From contig JACRMP010000001.1 in the NCBI GenBank assembly GCA_016214885.1, positions 1-35,021 on the forward strand: a stretch of 35,021 bases of DNA, written 5' to 3'. This DNA comes from Candidatus Gottesmanbacteria bacterium. Lineage in GTDB: Bacteria > Patescibacteriota > Microgenomatia > UBA10105 > UBA927. Positions 25,354-35,021 of this stretch are shown here, in pieces. Every line of letters begins with the position of its first letter. Position 1 is the stretch's first letter. The translations under genes and the position numbers were made by a program. The notes below the pieces were generated by a model. It ran no database searches, was not told the origin of the DNA, and saw nothing but the letters and a program-made list of their open reading frames with translations.

Positions 25354-25758
25354 TTATGACTCCGAAATGTCGTGAAGAAGGTTCACGAGCATCGAGACAG
25401 CCAATGATACCAGAATAAACGAAACAAATGAAGAAAACGCTATTTCAGGCAGCACAAATCCAGCAAATGTCCAACCCGGAAAGGTCCACGCGGTGACACT
25501 TACTCCCGATACAAAAAATGTCAGTAAATACAGCACAATGACGTTGATAAACCAGGATAGCAAGCCGAACGTGAGCAGGTTAATGGGAATAAAAAGGATT
25601 TTAAGGATGGGAGCGATAAGTAGCATAAGCAGGCTTAACACAAATCCGGCAAACAACAACACCTGCCATCCCCCGTTTATCCGGAGGGCGGGTAATATCT
25701 GGGAAACAAACCAAAGGGAGAAGCTGTGGAAAAGGAAAACCCGCAAGAGATACTTCAT
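25354..25758 (-). CDS. Phage holin family 4 / YvlD-like membrane protein
   Basis: Four predicted TMs; LKILFIPINLLTFGLLSWFINVIVLYL. Confidence 0.8.
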   Translation of the reverse strand: MKYLLRVFLFHSFSLWFVSQILPALRINGGWQVLLFAGFVLSLLMLLIAPILKILFIPINLLTFGLLSWFINVIVLYLLTFFVSGVSVTAWTFPGWTFAGFVLPEIAFSSFVSFILVSLAVSMLVNLLHDISES

Positions 25759-25792
25759 AATGATTTATGGTAGCAAACTCAACAAGGAGCGG

Positions 25793-27136
25793 TCAAACAG
25801 CGCCGTCCGTCATCCCGTCATGAAAGGATTTTGCGCGGAGCTTACGGTGGTAGGTAATGGCAAAACGGTGTGCTTCGTCGCGGATTCTCAGCATGACCTT
25901 AATTGCCCTGCCGGAGAGCGGCAGCCGGAGAATCTCAAATTTCCCTTCCTGGGGAATAATTAGCTCCTCCTCACGTTTAGCGAGCCCTGCAAATGGAATG
26001 GTAATACCGTGTTGTATAAACACTTCGCGTGCAGCTTCTACCTGGGGTTTGCCGCCGTCAACGATGATGACATCAGGGTAAGTCCATTCCGTGTGTTTGA
26101 GTCGGCGCTCCAATACCTCTTTCATCATTGCGACATCAGAAATACCCTTTACCGTTTTAATGCGGAATTTGCGGTACTCACTTTTTTCCGGCCTGCCGTG
26201 TATAAGCACCGTCATGGATCCTACAGCCTGCTGCCCATAGAGATTGGAAATATCAAAGCATTCAATACGGGTGATTTTGGATACTGTCGGATAGTATTTC
26301 CTAAAACGTCCGGTAAATTCCTCAAGCTCTTCTTCATAAATATCTTCAGCACCCTGATCCAGAAATACCTGCGGATCATAACGGTACGCTGATATGCCGC
26401 TCAAATACCGGAGCCGCTCTTTCACTATTCCGGCTTTTTCGAACTGGAGTGCGTCGGCAAGTGCGCGCATTTCTTTTTCGTATTCGCGTACGAGCCAGCT
26501 GGTGCGGCCTTCAAAAAGCGCACGGAGCCTAAGCATATGTTTTCGATATTCAGCAATAGCCTCTACTTTTTCTTTTCCGGTGAGCCGCACAATCACCCCG
26601 GGGCATGGACCGCATAATCCAAGATGTGTATAAAAACACGGTTTACCCCGCCGTTCCTTCTGCGTGCAGTACGGAACAATGCTCCGCAGCTGGCGGAGTA
26701 GGCTCTTTAACGCGTACCCTGATTGGAACGGGCCGTAGACTGCATTTTTTTTGTTGGTTTCGTACTGTGCGATTTCGCCTTTCCGCACGAGGAGGAGCCG
26801 TGGTAATTGTTCGGCCAGCGTGATCACTACGTACAGCGGACTTTTGTCATCCCGGGATATGACGTTGAATTTCGGCATATACTGCCGGATTAGCTTGGCT
26901 TCCAGGAGCAGTGCGTCATATTCACTCGTCGTGGGGATTGTTTCTATTGCATCGATATTACTTACCAAGCGCGCAGTTTTTTCACCAACTGCGTCGTCGC
27001 GCTGAAAGTATTGTTTTACACGCCGTGACAGATCAACCGCTTTGCCGACATAGATAACAACACGGTCACTGTTCCGGTATATATACACTCCGGGTTCATG
27101 GGTAATTGCGGCTAATGTTTTTTGGACATCTTCCAT
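25793..27136 (-). CDS. uvrC: UvrC excinuclease subunit without C-terminal HhH domain
   Basis: GIY-YIG, UVR and RNase H-like motifs (ECFDISN, VIIVDGGKPQ, RDEAHRFAITYHR); stops 13 residues after the last. Confidence 0.93.
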   Translation of the reverse strand: MEDVQKTLAAITHEPGVYIYRNSDRVVIYVGKAVDLSRRVKQYFQRDDAVGEKTARLVSNIDAIETIPTTSEYDALLLEAKLIRQYMPKFNVISRDDKSPLYVVITLAEQLPRLLLVRKGEIAQYETNKKNAVYGPFQSGYALKSLLRQLRSIVPYCTQKERRGKPCFYTHLGLCGPCPGVIVRLTGKEKVEAIAEYRKHMLRLRALFEGRTSWLVREYEKEMRALADALQFEKAGIVKERLRYLSGISAYRYDPQVFLDQGAEDIYEEELEEFTGRFRKYYPTVSKITRIECFDISNLYGQQAVGSMTVLIHGRPEKSEYRKFRIKTVKGISDVAMMKEVLERRLKHTEWTYPDVIIVDGGKPQVEAAREVFIQHGITIPFAGLAKREEELIIPQEGKFEILRLPLSGRAIKVMLRIRDEAHRFAITYHRKLRAKSFHDGMTDGAV

Positions 27137-28929
27137 AGGAAAAACCGGATAAGTTTAACTGCGACAATAACTGCCAGTACGAGCGAAAGCACGCCAAGTA
27201 CTATCATCCAATATAGCGGTTGTATGCGGAAACTTTGGGTAAGCGTTACGTCATTTACCCGTGCCCTTATTTGCCCCGGCTGTGATGTGACGGTTTGCCC
27301 GAAGGTGGCGGTTATGGGAACACGGTAAACTGCATACGGAAGCAGTTCGGGGATGACTTCGGTAATTTTTATATTCCCCGGTTCAGACACTGCGCTTACC
27401 GCTATGTTGTAGGCGGATTCGCCTCCCTTGTTGGTAATCACGATTGCGCCACTTACCCTGGTGCCAGCTCCTACCTGACCCGGAAATTCTATGACGGTAG
27501 AAACACTTGCTCCTTTGTCTTTGGCAGTAGGCGCAAATTCAACGCTAATATCCCTTCCAGATGCATCCGCTGTACGGTAGTATCCCGCCGGATATGGCGT
27601 GGAACTGTCGAGTCCGTTTATGGCAAACACAATATGGTTAAAGTCCAGCTTAGTAAAGTAATCTACTCCGCCGGTGGTGTTTGCCCATGTAGGATCTATT
27701 GGTATCCACAATTTTTGCTGGGCGTCATAATATTCCGGCCATGCATGCAAGACGTCGGAAATAAGTGATAACGGGCGTAGTTTTGGATTATTCGTATATG
27801 CGTACCCGACCACCCTACGGGCGGGTATGCCGGCCGACCTGGCTATCGCGATAAACAGATCCGTAAACTCCATGCAAACGGCTTTTGTAGGTGTTTGTAA
27901 AGCTCCGACTGCCCCCAGTCTGGTGGTAGGTGCATTTACTTTTTCATAATCGTAATCCAGTGTACGTGCAACGTAATCGTAAATCATGCGCGGTGTGGGG
28001 TTTTGGACGGCAAGTGTTTGGATTGTTTCATCTTCCGCCTGCCAATAGGGAGCCGCTTCCGTATAGTGCGACGTTTTGGGTGGAATGGTTTGGAAATCCT
28101 TTCTCGCGCTCAAAAATATAGCAACGCTAACTTTTGCTGTAACGGTTACGGTTTGCCGCGGTCCCAGGCTATATTTTGCCAGCCAATTTCCGTCGTCATC
28201 GGAGGTAACCGTCACCGGTGAAGGCGTAAGTGATTGCAGGGTGACTTTTTGGAATGCTGTACTCGGGGGCAATGCTATTTCCTGATTTACACTACCCACT
28301 CCAGGATTAACGAGTGTGTAGGTTAATGTCAGATCAAAATTTTGGCTGGTGCCGTAGGCTCCCGCTATTCCCCCGCGGATCATTTGCGCCTTTGTCCAGG
28401 ACTTACCGTTAGCAGGCGGCGGAGATAGATAAGCTGCCGGGCCGAAGGTCGGAGGTACTGCCAGGCTTACATCATAATTTCCTATATCCGGGTCGTTAAG
28501 GACGCCGGGTACGTATATTTCCCATATGCTGCCGTTTTTGGAAGCTATACCTGCATGCTCATACCGCAGAGAAAATGGGAGGGATTTCCCGAGTCCGATG
28601 GCTTTTACATTAAATTTCAGTCCTATGTGGGTTTTACCTTCTTTTACCGATATGGCGGGTGTGATAATGCCACCATCATCGTACGCAATCACGTTATTTA
28701 TTTTGTCGCTGTCTAAGATAAGCGAATACTCCTGGGGATAGTAGTTAGGTAATTTGTTGGTAAGCGTTACCTGCTGGGTGACAATGGTTTTACCCGTCGG
28801 CGATATGGCATACTGCACGTCATAATCTGCCTGGAACTCTCCTGTCGCATACACAGGCGGGTGGATGCTTAGGGTAATACCGACGATAAGGAAAAAACTC
28901 AGGATAACCCTGGCGAGTGTTTGCCACAT
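27112..28929 (-). CDS. Transglutaminase-like domain protein, membrane anchored
   Basis: KAVCMEFTDLFIAIARSAGIPARRVVGYAY...HAWPEYYD...WIPIDPTW. Confidence 0.88.
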   Translation of the reverse strand: MWQTLARVILSFFLIVGITLSIHPPVYATGEFQADYDVQYAISPTGKTIVTQQVTLTNKLPNYYPQEYSLILDSDKINNVIAYDDGGIITPAISVKEGKTHIGLKFNVKAIGLGKSLPFSLRYEHAGIASKNGSIWEIYVPGVLNDPDIGNYDVSLAVPPTFGPAAYLSPPPANGKSWTKAQMIRGGIAGAYGTSQNFDLTLTYTLVNPGVGSVNQEIALPPSTAFQKVTLQSLTPSPVTVTSDDDGNWLAKYSLGPRQTVTVTAKVSVAIFLSARKDFQTIPPKTSHYTEAAPYWQAEDETIQTLAVQNPTPRMIYDYVARTLDYDYEKVNAPTTRLGAVGALQTPTKAVCMEFTDLFIAIARSAGIPARRVVGYAYTNNPKLRPLSLISDVLHAWPEYYDAQQKLWIPIDPTWANTTGGVDYFTKLDFNHIVFAINGLDSSTPYPAGYYRTADASGRDISVEFAPTAKDKGASVSTVIEFPGQVGAGTRVSGAIVITNKGGESAYNIAVSAVSEPGNIKITEVIPELLPYAVYRVPITATFGQTVTSQPGQIRARVNDVTLTQSFRIQPLYWMIVLGVLSLVLAVIVAVKLIRFFLWKMSKKH

Positions 28930-28933
28930 ACCT

Positions 28934-31858
28934 CTATAGTACCTTTTTGAGGAATTGACCGGTATACGATAATTGGTTTTTGGCTATATCAGAAGGCGTT
29001 CCCTCACTGATTATTTCTCCACCCTTGCTCCCCCCCTCGGGGCCAAGATCAATCACCCAGTCAGCGCTTTTTATCACATCAAGGTTATGTTCAATAACAA
29101 CAACGGTATTTCCAAGTGCTACCAGCCGGTGCAATACGGCAAGAAGTTTTTCCAAATCGGCAAAATGGAGTCCTGTCGTAGGCTCATCCAGAATATACAG
29201 TGTCCGGCCAGTGCTTCTGCGTGAAAGTTCGCTGGCTAACTTCACCCGCTGAGCCTCACCGCCCGATAAGGTGGTGGCAGGTTGCCCAAGGTGCATGTAG
29301 GACAAACCCACATCGGCAATAGTGGTGAGTTTGCTTAATATCTGGGGGTGCGCATGAAAAAACTCTATGCCCTCGGTGATGCTCAGGTTAAGCACTTCTG
29401 CTATGGATTTGCCCCGGTACGTTACCTCGAGTGTTTCGTTGTTATACCGTTTGCCACCGCACACCTCGCAGGTAACATATACATCAGCCATAAACTGCAT
29501 TTCAATTTTCCGCTGCCCCTCTCCTTCACAGACTTCACACCTTCCTCCTTTGACGTTAAAGGAAAATCTGCCGCTTTTGTAGCCGCGGATGCGTGATTCG
29601 GAAAGGTTGGCATAAAGATCGCGGACAAAGCTAAAAATCCCGGTGTAAGTTGCCGGATTACTCCGTGGTGTTCTGCCGATTGGCGACTGGTCTATGAGTA
29701 CCACTTTATCTATTTCTTCTGCACCGGTAAGCGCCTCATGAACTCCTGGGCGGTCTTTGGAAAACGGATTGTAGTGCCGCATAAGTGCCGGATAAAAAGT
29801 TTCTACAATCAGGGATGATTTACCGCTACCCGATACTCCTGTAACACAGACAAATTTTCCGAGCGGTATGGTAAGGTCGACGTTCTTTAAATTATTGTGG
29901 GATACCCCTTTTAGCTTTATTGCACGCGGCGTGAGGCTTAGGGGCGGGGTTTTAGGCACTTTAATAGTTTTGGCGCCGGATAAATATTTACCGGTAACTG
30001 ATTTTGCCGATGCCCTGATTTGATCAAGAGTTCCTTTGGCTACTACTGATCCGCCGAATTTTCCGGCTCCGGGACCGAAGTCGACAATATAATCACCGGC
30101 CTCGATCATCTCGCGATCGTGTTCAACAACAATAACGGAGTTGCCCAGGTCTCTTAAAGCTACTAAAGTCTTTATCAGGCGATGGTTGTCCCGCGGATGC
30201 AGACCAATGGATGGTTCATCTAATACATACAAAACTCCGGTAAGTCCAGAACCGATCTGGGAAGCAAGCCTGATACGCTGTGCCTCTCCTCCTGCCAGAC
30301 TGGTAGCACCACGGGACAGTGACAGATACTCCAGTCCCACACTAAGGAGAAAACCTAAACGTGCTAATACCTCTTTAAGGATCGGCCCTGCTATACGGAC
30401 TTCTGTTTGTGAAAGCACGTTGGCAGTTGGATCCGCAAGTTTTTCCGCCCAGGCGTGGGCGTCAGTTATACTCATATCAGTTACCGAACTGATAGGCAGC
30501 TTGCCTATGGTTATCGTGAGGCTTTCTTTTTTAAGACGCTTGCCGTTGCAGGACGAACAAATTTCGGTGCGCATATACTTTTCAATTTCTGCCCGCATAA
30601 AATCAGACTCGGATTCTTTGTGCCGGCGCAGGAGTTCGGGAATAAAGCCTGCGTACGTTTCATTGATAGCGGTTTCTTCTCCGAACCTGTTTTTGCCTTT
30701 GACGTGATGGATTTCATCGCCGGTGCCGTAGAGAAGAACCTCACGCTGCTTTTTGGTTAAAAGCTTCATGGGTGCTCGGGGGTTTATCCCGTATTTTTCA
30801 GCTACTGCCGTCACCACACGTGCGTACCAAGTGTCGTGGAAAAAAGTTTTTGCAAAGGGTAATACCCCTCCTTCAGTAATGGAAAGCTCCGGGTTAATAA
30901 CAAGGTCGGGATCTACCGTAAGTATCGTGCCGATACCGGTGCATTCAGGACATGCACCATGGGGTGAGTTAAATGAAAATGACCGTGGCTCTATTTCCGG
31001 AAGCGATATGTTACAAATCGGACAGCTGAATTTTTCTGAAAATATATGGTCGTGGACGTCTTTCGGGGACTCCGGAAGACTGAAACTCTTATCTTTTATT
31101 TCCCCCGCAATAACGAGCCCTTCAGCGAGATTAAGCGACTGCTCGACTGCTTCGGTAAGTCTGGATCTGATACTGCTTATCATACCCGGCTTAAGACTCG
31201 GTTTATCGATGCTGAATCTGTCGATCACAACATCTATGGAGTGCTTATTTGTCTTTATAAGCGTTATGTCCGTGTCCAGATCCATAAACCTGCCGTCTAC
31301 GCGCACCATGCGGTAGCCTTTGGCAGACAGATTATCAAACATTCCGCTAAATTCACCTTTCCGGTCACGCACGGCTGGGGCAAGGATGACGATGCGATAG
31401 CTTTTGGTAGATCCGGATAAACCTGCTTCTGCCATGGCAAGGATGGCATTCACGATCTGGTCAGCAGACATTTTGGATATTTCCCGGCCGCAGTTGGGAC
31501 AATGCGGGTGCCCTACCCGGGCAAACAGCAGACGGAGGTAATCATATATTTCTGTGACCGTTCCCACGGTACTTCGGGGGTTATGAGAGGTAGACTTCTG
31601 GTCAATGGATATGGCGGGCGATAACCCTTCGATCGTATCTACGTCCGGTTTGTCCATGACGCCCAAAAACTGCCGGGCGTATGAGGAGAGGGACTCTACG
31701 TAACGGCGCTGCCCTTCGGCATAAATGGTGTCAAATGCCAGGCTGGATTTGCCGGAACCGGAAAGACCGGTAAACACGACAAGTTTATTCTTGGGTAGTT
31801 CCAAGTTGATACTTTTGAGATTATGCTGTCTTGCACCTTTAATTACAATATTTTCCAT
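28934..31858 (-). CDS. uvrA: UvrA excinuclease ATPase
   Basis: Start MENIVIKGARQHNLK; two Walker A (GLSGSGKSSLAFDT, GVSGSGKSSLIVET), two ABC signatures and Zn CxxC motifs. Confidence 0.97.
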   Translation of the reverse strand: MENIVIKGARQHNLKSINLELPKNKLVVFTGLSGSGKSSLAFDTIYAEGQRRYVESLSSYARQFLGVMDKPDVDTIEGLSPAISIDQKSTSHNPRSTVGTVTEIYDYLRLLFARVGHPHCPNCGREISKMSADQIVNAILAMAEAGLSGSTKSYRIVILAPAVRDRKGEFSGMFDNLSAKGYRMVRVDGRFMDLDTDITLIKTNKHSIDVVIDRFSIDKPSLKPGMISSIRSRLTEAVEQSLNLAEGLVIAGEIKDKSFSLPESPKDVHDHIFSEKFSCPICNISLPEIEPRSFSFNSPHGACPECTGIGTILTVDPDLVINPELSITEGGVLPFAKTFFHDTWYARVVTAVAEKYGINPRAPMKLLTKKQREVLLYGTGDEIHHVKGKNRFGEETAINETYAGFIPELLRRHKESESDFMRAEIEKYMRTEICSSCNGKRLKKESLTITIGKLPISSVTDMSITDAHAWAEKLADPTANVLSQTEVRIAGPILKEVLARLGFLLSVGLEYLSLSRGATSLAGGEAQRIRLASQIGSGLTGVLYVLDEPSIGLHPRDNHRLIKTLVALRDLGNSVIVVEHDREMIEAGDYIVDFGPGAGKFGGSVVAKGTLDQIRASAKSVTGKYLSGAKTIKVPKTPPLSLTPRAIKLKGVSHNNLKNVDLTIPLGKFVCVTGVSGSGKSSLIVETFYPALMRHYNPFSKDRPGVHEALTGAEEIDKVVLIDQSPIGRTPRSNPATYTGIFSFVRDLYANLSESRIRGYKSGRFSFNVKGGRCEVCEGEGQRKIEMQFMADVYVTCEVCGGKRYNNETLEVTYRGKSIAEVLNLSITEGIEFFHAHPQILSKLTTIADVGLSYMHLGQPATTLSGGEAQRVKLASELSRRSTGRTLYILDEPTTGLHFADLEKLLAVLHRLVALGNTVVVIEHNLDVIKSADWVIDLGPEGGSKGGEIISEGTPSDIAKNQLSYTGQFLKKVL

Positions 31859-31884
31859 ACATATGCCTGCCGTGCAGACACGCT

Positions 31885-31918
31885 CTTGCGACGCGAGGAC
31901 GTAGACCTCGGGAGCAAG
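31885..31918. repeat. Inverted repeat in the uvrA leader (copy D of the CCTCGCGTCG-core repeat, divergent)
   Basis: CTTGC..CGAGG/CCTCG..GCAAG arms; shares CGACGCGAGG with copies A-C. Confidence 0.5.
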
Positions 31919-31993
31919 TAAGTGCTCTGCTGCGGTTTTCCATAGCAAAAATGACCACCGATATCCCGTGGCACGGGCATTATAACACGGAAA

Positions 31994-34003
31994 TTACTTT
32001 CCCCCCTCCAGTACCGCTATAAGATCGCGGAACCGGGCAGCCGTCTCGAAATCGAGATCCCGGCTGGCTTTGCGCATCAATTTCGTATATACCGCAATTT
32101 TTTTCTGCCGGTCGTTGGGCGTCATGGCATCGATAGTTTCGGCCGGTAAATCAAGGGCTTCGTTTATATAAACTTCCTCTTCCTTCCTGACCATGCGCTC
32201 CCGGATGGGTTTGGAAATTGAGAGAGGGGTAATGTTATGTTCTTTATTAAAAGCAAGCTGGACTTTACGTCTCCGGGTTACTTCCGAGATAGCTGCTTTC
32301 ATGGATTTGGTCATCACATCGGCATACAGGATAGCTAAGCCGTTTACATGACGGGCAGCCCTTCCCATGGTTTGGATAAGACTTGTTCTACTGCGTAAAA
32401 ATCCTTCTTTATCCGCATCCAGTACCGCAACAAGTGATACTTCGGGCAAATCCAGCCCTTCACGGAGCAAATTGATACCCACCACCACGTCATATTTACC
32501 GCTTCTCAAATCAGCGAGTATGTCACTTCGTTCCAGCGTCAGGACATCGGCATGCAGATAATGCACCTTAACGCCACGGTCTTCCAGGAATTTGGCTAGG
32601 TCTTCTGCCATACGTTTGGTGAGAGTAGTAACCAATACCCTCTCGTGTTTGACTGCCCGTTTTTCGATTTCGGCAAGCAGGTTATCTATCTGCCCCTGGC
32701 TGGGGCGTACTTCAATTTCCGGGTCTACGAGCCCTGTAGGGCGGATAAGCTGCTCTGCTATGGCGGATTTTCCGCTCCTTGCCGTCACACGGTCAGTCTC
32801 CCAGGTATCCGGGGTAGCTGATACAAAAATAGTCCGGGGCATCCTGCGTTCAAATTCATCGAACCGAAGCGGACGGTTGTCTATGGCTGCAGGAAGCCGG
32901 AATCCATAATCGATAAGTGTCTGCTTCCGGCTCCTGTCTCCCTGGTACATTCCGCGTATTTGGGGAATAGTCATGTGCGATTCATCTACCATCAACAGCC
33001 AATCCTTGCCCGCTGCTTCCTTAAAGTAATCAAGCAATGAAAACGGTGCTTCCCCGGGCTTTCTCCCGTCGAAGTATCGGCTGTAGTTTTCGATACCGTT
33101 CACAAATCCTACCTCCTGGATCATTTCGAGATCGTAGGTTACCCGCTCCTGAATTCGTTGGGCTTCAATAAATTTACCTGCTTTTTTAAATTCAGCAACC
33201 CGTTCGTCCAGATCTTTCTGGATTTGGGCAAATACGGGTTTGTAGGTTTTGGGGTCGGTCATATAGTGTTTAGCGGGATAAATAACCAGTGCCGGCAGCA
33301 CTTCGAGCTTTTTGCCGGTCAGCGGGTCACGGCGATCTATGGAAACAACGCCGTGTTCACCCATGGTGATGCGGATGCCTAAATCTTCGTAGGCGGGAAA
33401 TATATCAATAGTCTCCCCGCGTACTCTGAAAGCGCCCCGGTGAAAGCCGTAATCATTCCGTTCATACTGGAGATCGATAAGCCGTTCCATAATACTTTCG
33501 CGGGTGACATTTACCCCCGGAGCGAGTTCTAAGACAAAATGGCCATACTCTTTGGGCGATCCGATGTTATATATACAGGAAACAGAGGCTACGACTATCG
33601 TATCCGGGCGCGTGAGCAGGTTGGTCGTGGCAGCCAGCCGGAGCTTGTCTATTTCCTCATTTATTTCCGTTTCCTTCTCTATATAGGTATTGGTAGAAGG
33701 GATGAATGCCTCCGGCTGATAATAGTCATAGTACGAGACAAAATATGAAACGGCATTGTCGGGGAAGTAGTCACGGAACTCCTGATACAGCTGTGCTGCT
33801 AGTGTTTTATTGTGCGAAATGATGAGTGTAGGCTTTTGGGTTTTCTCGATAACCTGTGCCATTGTATATGTTTTGCCACTACCGGTTACTCCCAGCAGTA
33901 TCTGTTCAGGTACATTTTTTTCAAGATTAGTTACAAGCGACGCTATTGCTTTTGGTTGGTCGCCGGTGGGCTTGTACGGAGAAACGAGTGTAAAAGGCTT
34001 CAT
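31994..34003 (-). CDS. uvrB: UvrB excinuclease helicase subunit
   Basis: MKPFTLVSPYKPTGDQPKAI, LLGVTGSGKTYTMAQ, SYYDYYQPEAFIP, C-terminal UVR motif. Confidence 0.97.
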   Translation of the reverse strand: MKPFTLVSPYKPTGDQPKAIASLVTNLEKNVPEQILLGVTGSGKTYTMAQVIEKTQKPTLIISHNKTLAAQLYQEFRDYFPDNAVSYFVSYYDYYQPEAFIPSTNTYIEKETEINEEIDKLRLAATTNLLTRPDTIVVASVSCIYNIGSPKEYGHFVLELAPGVNVTRESIMERLIDLQYERNDYGFHRGAFRVRGETIDIFPAYEDLGIRITMGEHGVVSIDRRDPLTGKKLEVLPALVIYPAKHYMTDPKTYKPVFAQIQKDLDERVAEFKKAGKFIEAQRIQERVTYDLEMIQEVGFVNGIENYSRYFDGRKPGEAPFSLLDYFKEAAGKDWLLMVDESHMTIPQIRGMYQGDRSRKQTLIDYGFRLPAAIDNRPLRFDEFERRMPRTIFVSATPDTWETDRVTARSGKSAIAEQLIRPTGLVDPEIEVRPSQGQIDNLLAEIEKRAVKHERVLVTTLTKRMAEDLAKFLEDRGVKVHYLHADVLTLERSDILADLRSGKYDVVVGINLLREGLDLPEVSLVAVLDADKEGFLRSRTSLIQTMGRAARHVNGLAILYADVMTKSMKAAISEVTRRRKVQLAFNKEHNITPLSISKPIRERMVRKEEEVYINEALDLPAETIDAMTPNDRQKKIAVYTKLMRKASRDLDFETAARFRDLIAVLEGGK

Positions 34004-34004
34004 A

Positions 34005-34073
34005 GTTCGGTTAGATTTCGATATTGATATAGATATACCCTATTTGTACGTATTGACAGTTCGGTTAATTTTC
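34005..34073. promoter_or_regulatory. Candidate LexA operators (GTTC-N7-TTTC, two copies) and lexA promoter TTGACA-N17-AATACT
   Basis: GTTCGGTTAGATTTC (34005-34019) and GTTCGGTTAATTTTC (34059-34073); second lies within the 17-nt promoter spacer. Confidence 0.6.
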
Positions 34074-34131
34074 GTAATACTATGAATTATCGTAACACAG
34101 TTTCGGTTCCTGTAAATACCTTAAAAAAACT

Positions 34132-34755
34132 ATGCCAGCAATTCTTTACCCGAGAGAACGACAATTATTAGATTTTATCACGCAATTCATAGGGCGTTAT
34201 GGATACGCTCCTACTCTTAAGGAAATTGGAGAAGCACTAAACATTCATTCCCCCGCAACGGTACACGAACATGTCGACAGGCTTCGCCAAAAAGGATTTA
34301 TCCGCAAGCTGGATGGCACCGCCCGCGGTCTTGAAGTGGTTGCCGAAAATTACAAACCGGCAGGATCCAATGCAACTATGGATCTGCCCGTCCTTGGATT
34401 TATAGCTGCAGGAGCGCCGCTTGAACCCTATACCGATCCTAATTTTTATATATCAGTTGCTCCCAGCATGATCGCCTCGAGTCAGCCGCACTATGTACTG
34501 CAGGTTAAGGGTCAGTCCATGATTGATGATGGTATTTTCGACGGCGACTATGTAGTTATCCAGCACCAGCAGGATGCCAAAAACGGTGATATCGTGGTAG
34601 CACTTCTTCCCAATGGGTTAGCAACACTTAAGCGGATTTACTTTGAGAAGGACAAAATTAAACTTATGCCGAGCAATTCCACCATGTCGCCTATTTTTAC
34701 TACCCATGTCAAAATCCAGGGGCGCTGTGTGGGGCTTATCCGTAAATTTGTATAA
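34132..34755 (+). CDS. lexA: LexA repressor
   Basis: N-terminal wHTH TLKEIGEALNIHSPATVHEHVDRL, AAGAP cleavage region, VKGQSMIDDGIFDGD Ser, LATLKR Lys. Confidence 0.95.
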   Translation: MPAILYPRERQLLDFITQFIGRYGYAPTLKEIGEALNIHSPATVHEHVDRLRQKGFIRKLDGTARGLEVVAENYKPAGSNATMDLPVLGFIAAGAPLEPYTDPNFYISVAPSMIASSQPHYVLQVKGQSMIDDGIFDGDYVVIQHQQDAKNGDIVVALLPNGLATLKRIYFEKDKIKLMPSNSTMSPIFTTHVKIQGRCVGLIRKFV

Positions 34756-34768
34756 TCGTTACGGTTAG

Positions 34769-35020
34769 TTATTTATTAATTATCTTCTCCAGCTTCTTTG
34801 TGGCAATGCCGGGAACATCAGGATTCCGTTTATTTTGGATATATTCGTATATCATCGGAATAATAGAAAGCCCGATAATGGCAAATACGGCATAGTGGAA
34901 GTTCTCTTTGATAAACTCCATGTTGCCGAAAAAGTATCCTAAAAAGGTGAATAGTGTCACCCAAAGTACGCCGCCAAGTACATTGTAGAGAATAAACGTG
35001 GAGTAATGCATACTCCCCAC
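34769..35020 (-). CDS. DedA-like membrane protein C-terminal portion, truncated at window edge
   Basis: STFILYNVLGGVLWVTLFTFLGYFFGN; frame open to the right edge. Confidence 0.7.
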   Translation of the reverse strand: MGSMHYSTFILYNVLGGVLWVTLFTFLGYFFGNMEFIKENFHYAVFAIIGLSIIPMIYEYIQNKRNPDVPGIATKKLEKIINK

Positions 35021-35021
35021 G

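Noticed and set aside
30141-30707. 188-aa plus-strand ORF and other long antisense ORFs within uvrA and uvrB
   Set aside because: Fully inside strongly supported minus-strand uvrA/uvrB; typical antisense shadow ORFs.

Overview
The window is 35 kb of dense, mostly minus-strand bacterial coding sequence with 15 tRNA genes on both strands. Gene content suggests a small-genome CPR/Patescibacteria bacterium, possibly Microgenomates-like; this is inference only, since there is no rRNA in the window. Recognisable genes: a sortase beside a collagen-like surface protein, a trigger-factor-like protein, two lysozyme-fold paralogs, a VIT1/CCC1-type transporter, a glycosidase with a dockerin-like tail, a DUF192 protein, a polyprenyl synthetase, an operon with CofE/FolC2-like, CYTH, DHFR/RibD-like, MGMT-like and AstE/M14-like genes, an RsmB/NOP2-like methyltransferase, a GIY-YIG protein, flavodoxin, a D-Ala-D-Ala-ligase-like ATP-grasp protein, DUF305, an SBP_bac_5 protein, SecG, YvcK, UvrC (lacking HhH), a transglutaminase-like protein, UvrA, UvrB and LexA. 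The strongest unexplained signal is a repeated two-hairpin element of about 95 nt. It starts just after a TATAAT-like box and ends at the mature 5' end of four different tRNA genes, with a fifth partial copy. It looks like a conserved structured tRNA leader. Other notable signals: three tRNAs whose 3' end lies 1-3 nt from the next start codon; a 23-bp duplication of the tRNA-Pro 3' end; a dispersed GCCTCGCGTCGAC palindromic repeat near tRNA, GIY-YIG and uvrA leaders; and a GTTC-N7-TTTC repeat in the lexA/uvrB intergenic region. All alignments and foldings were done by eye.
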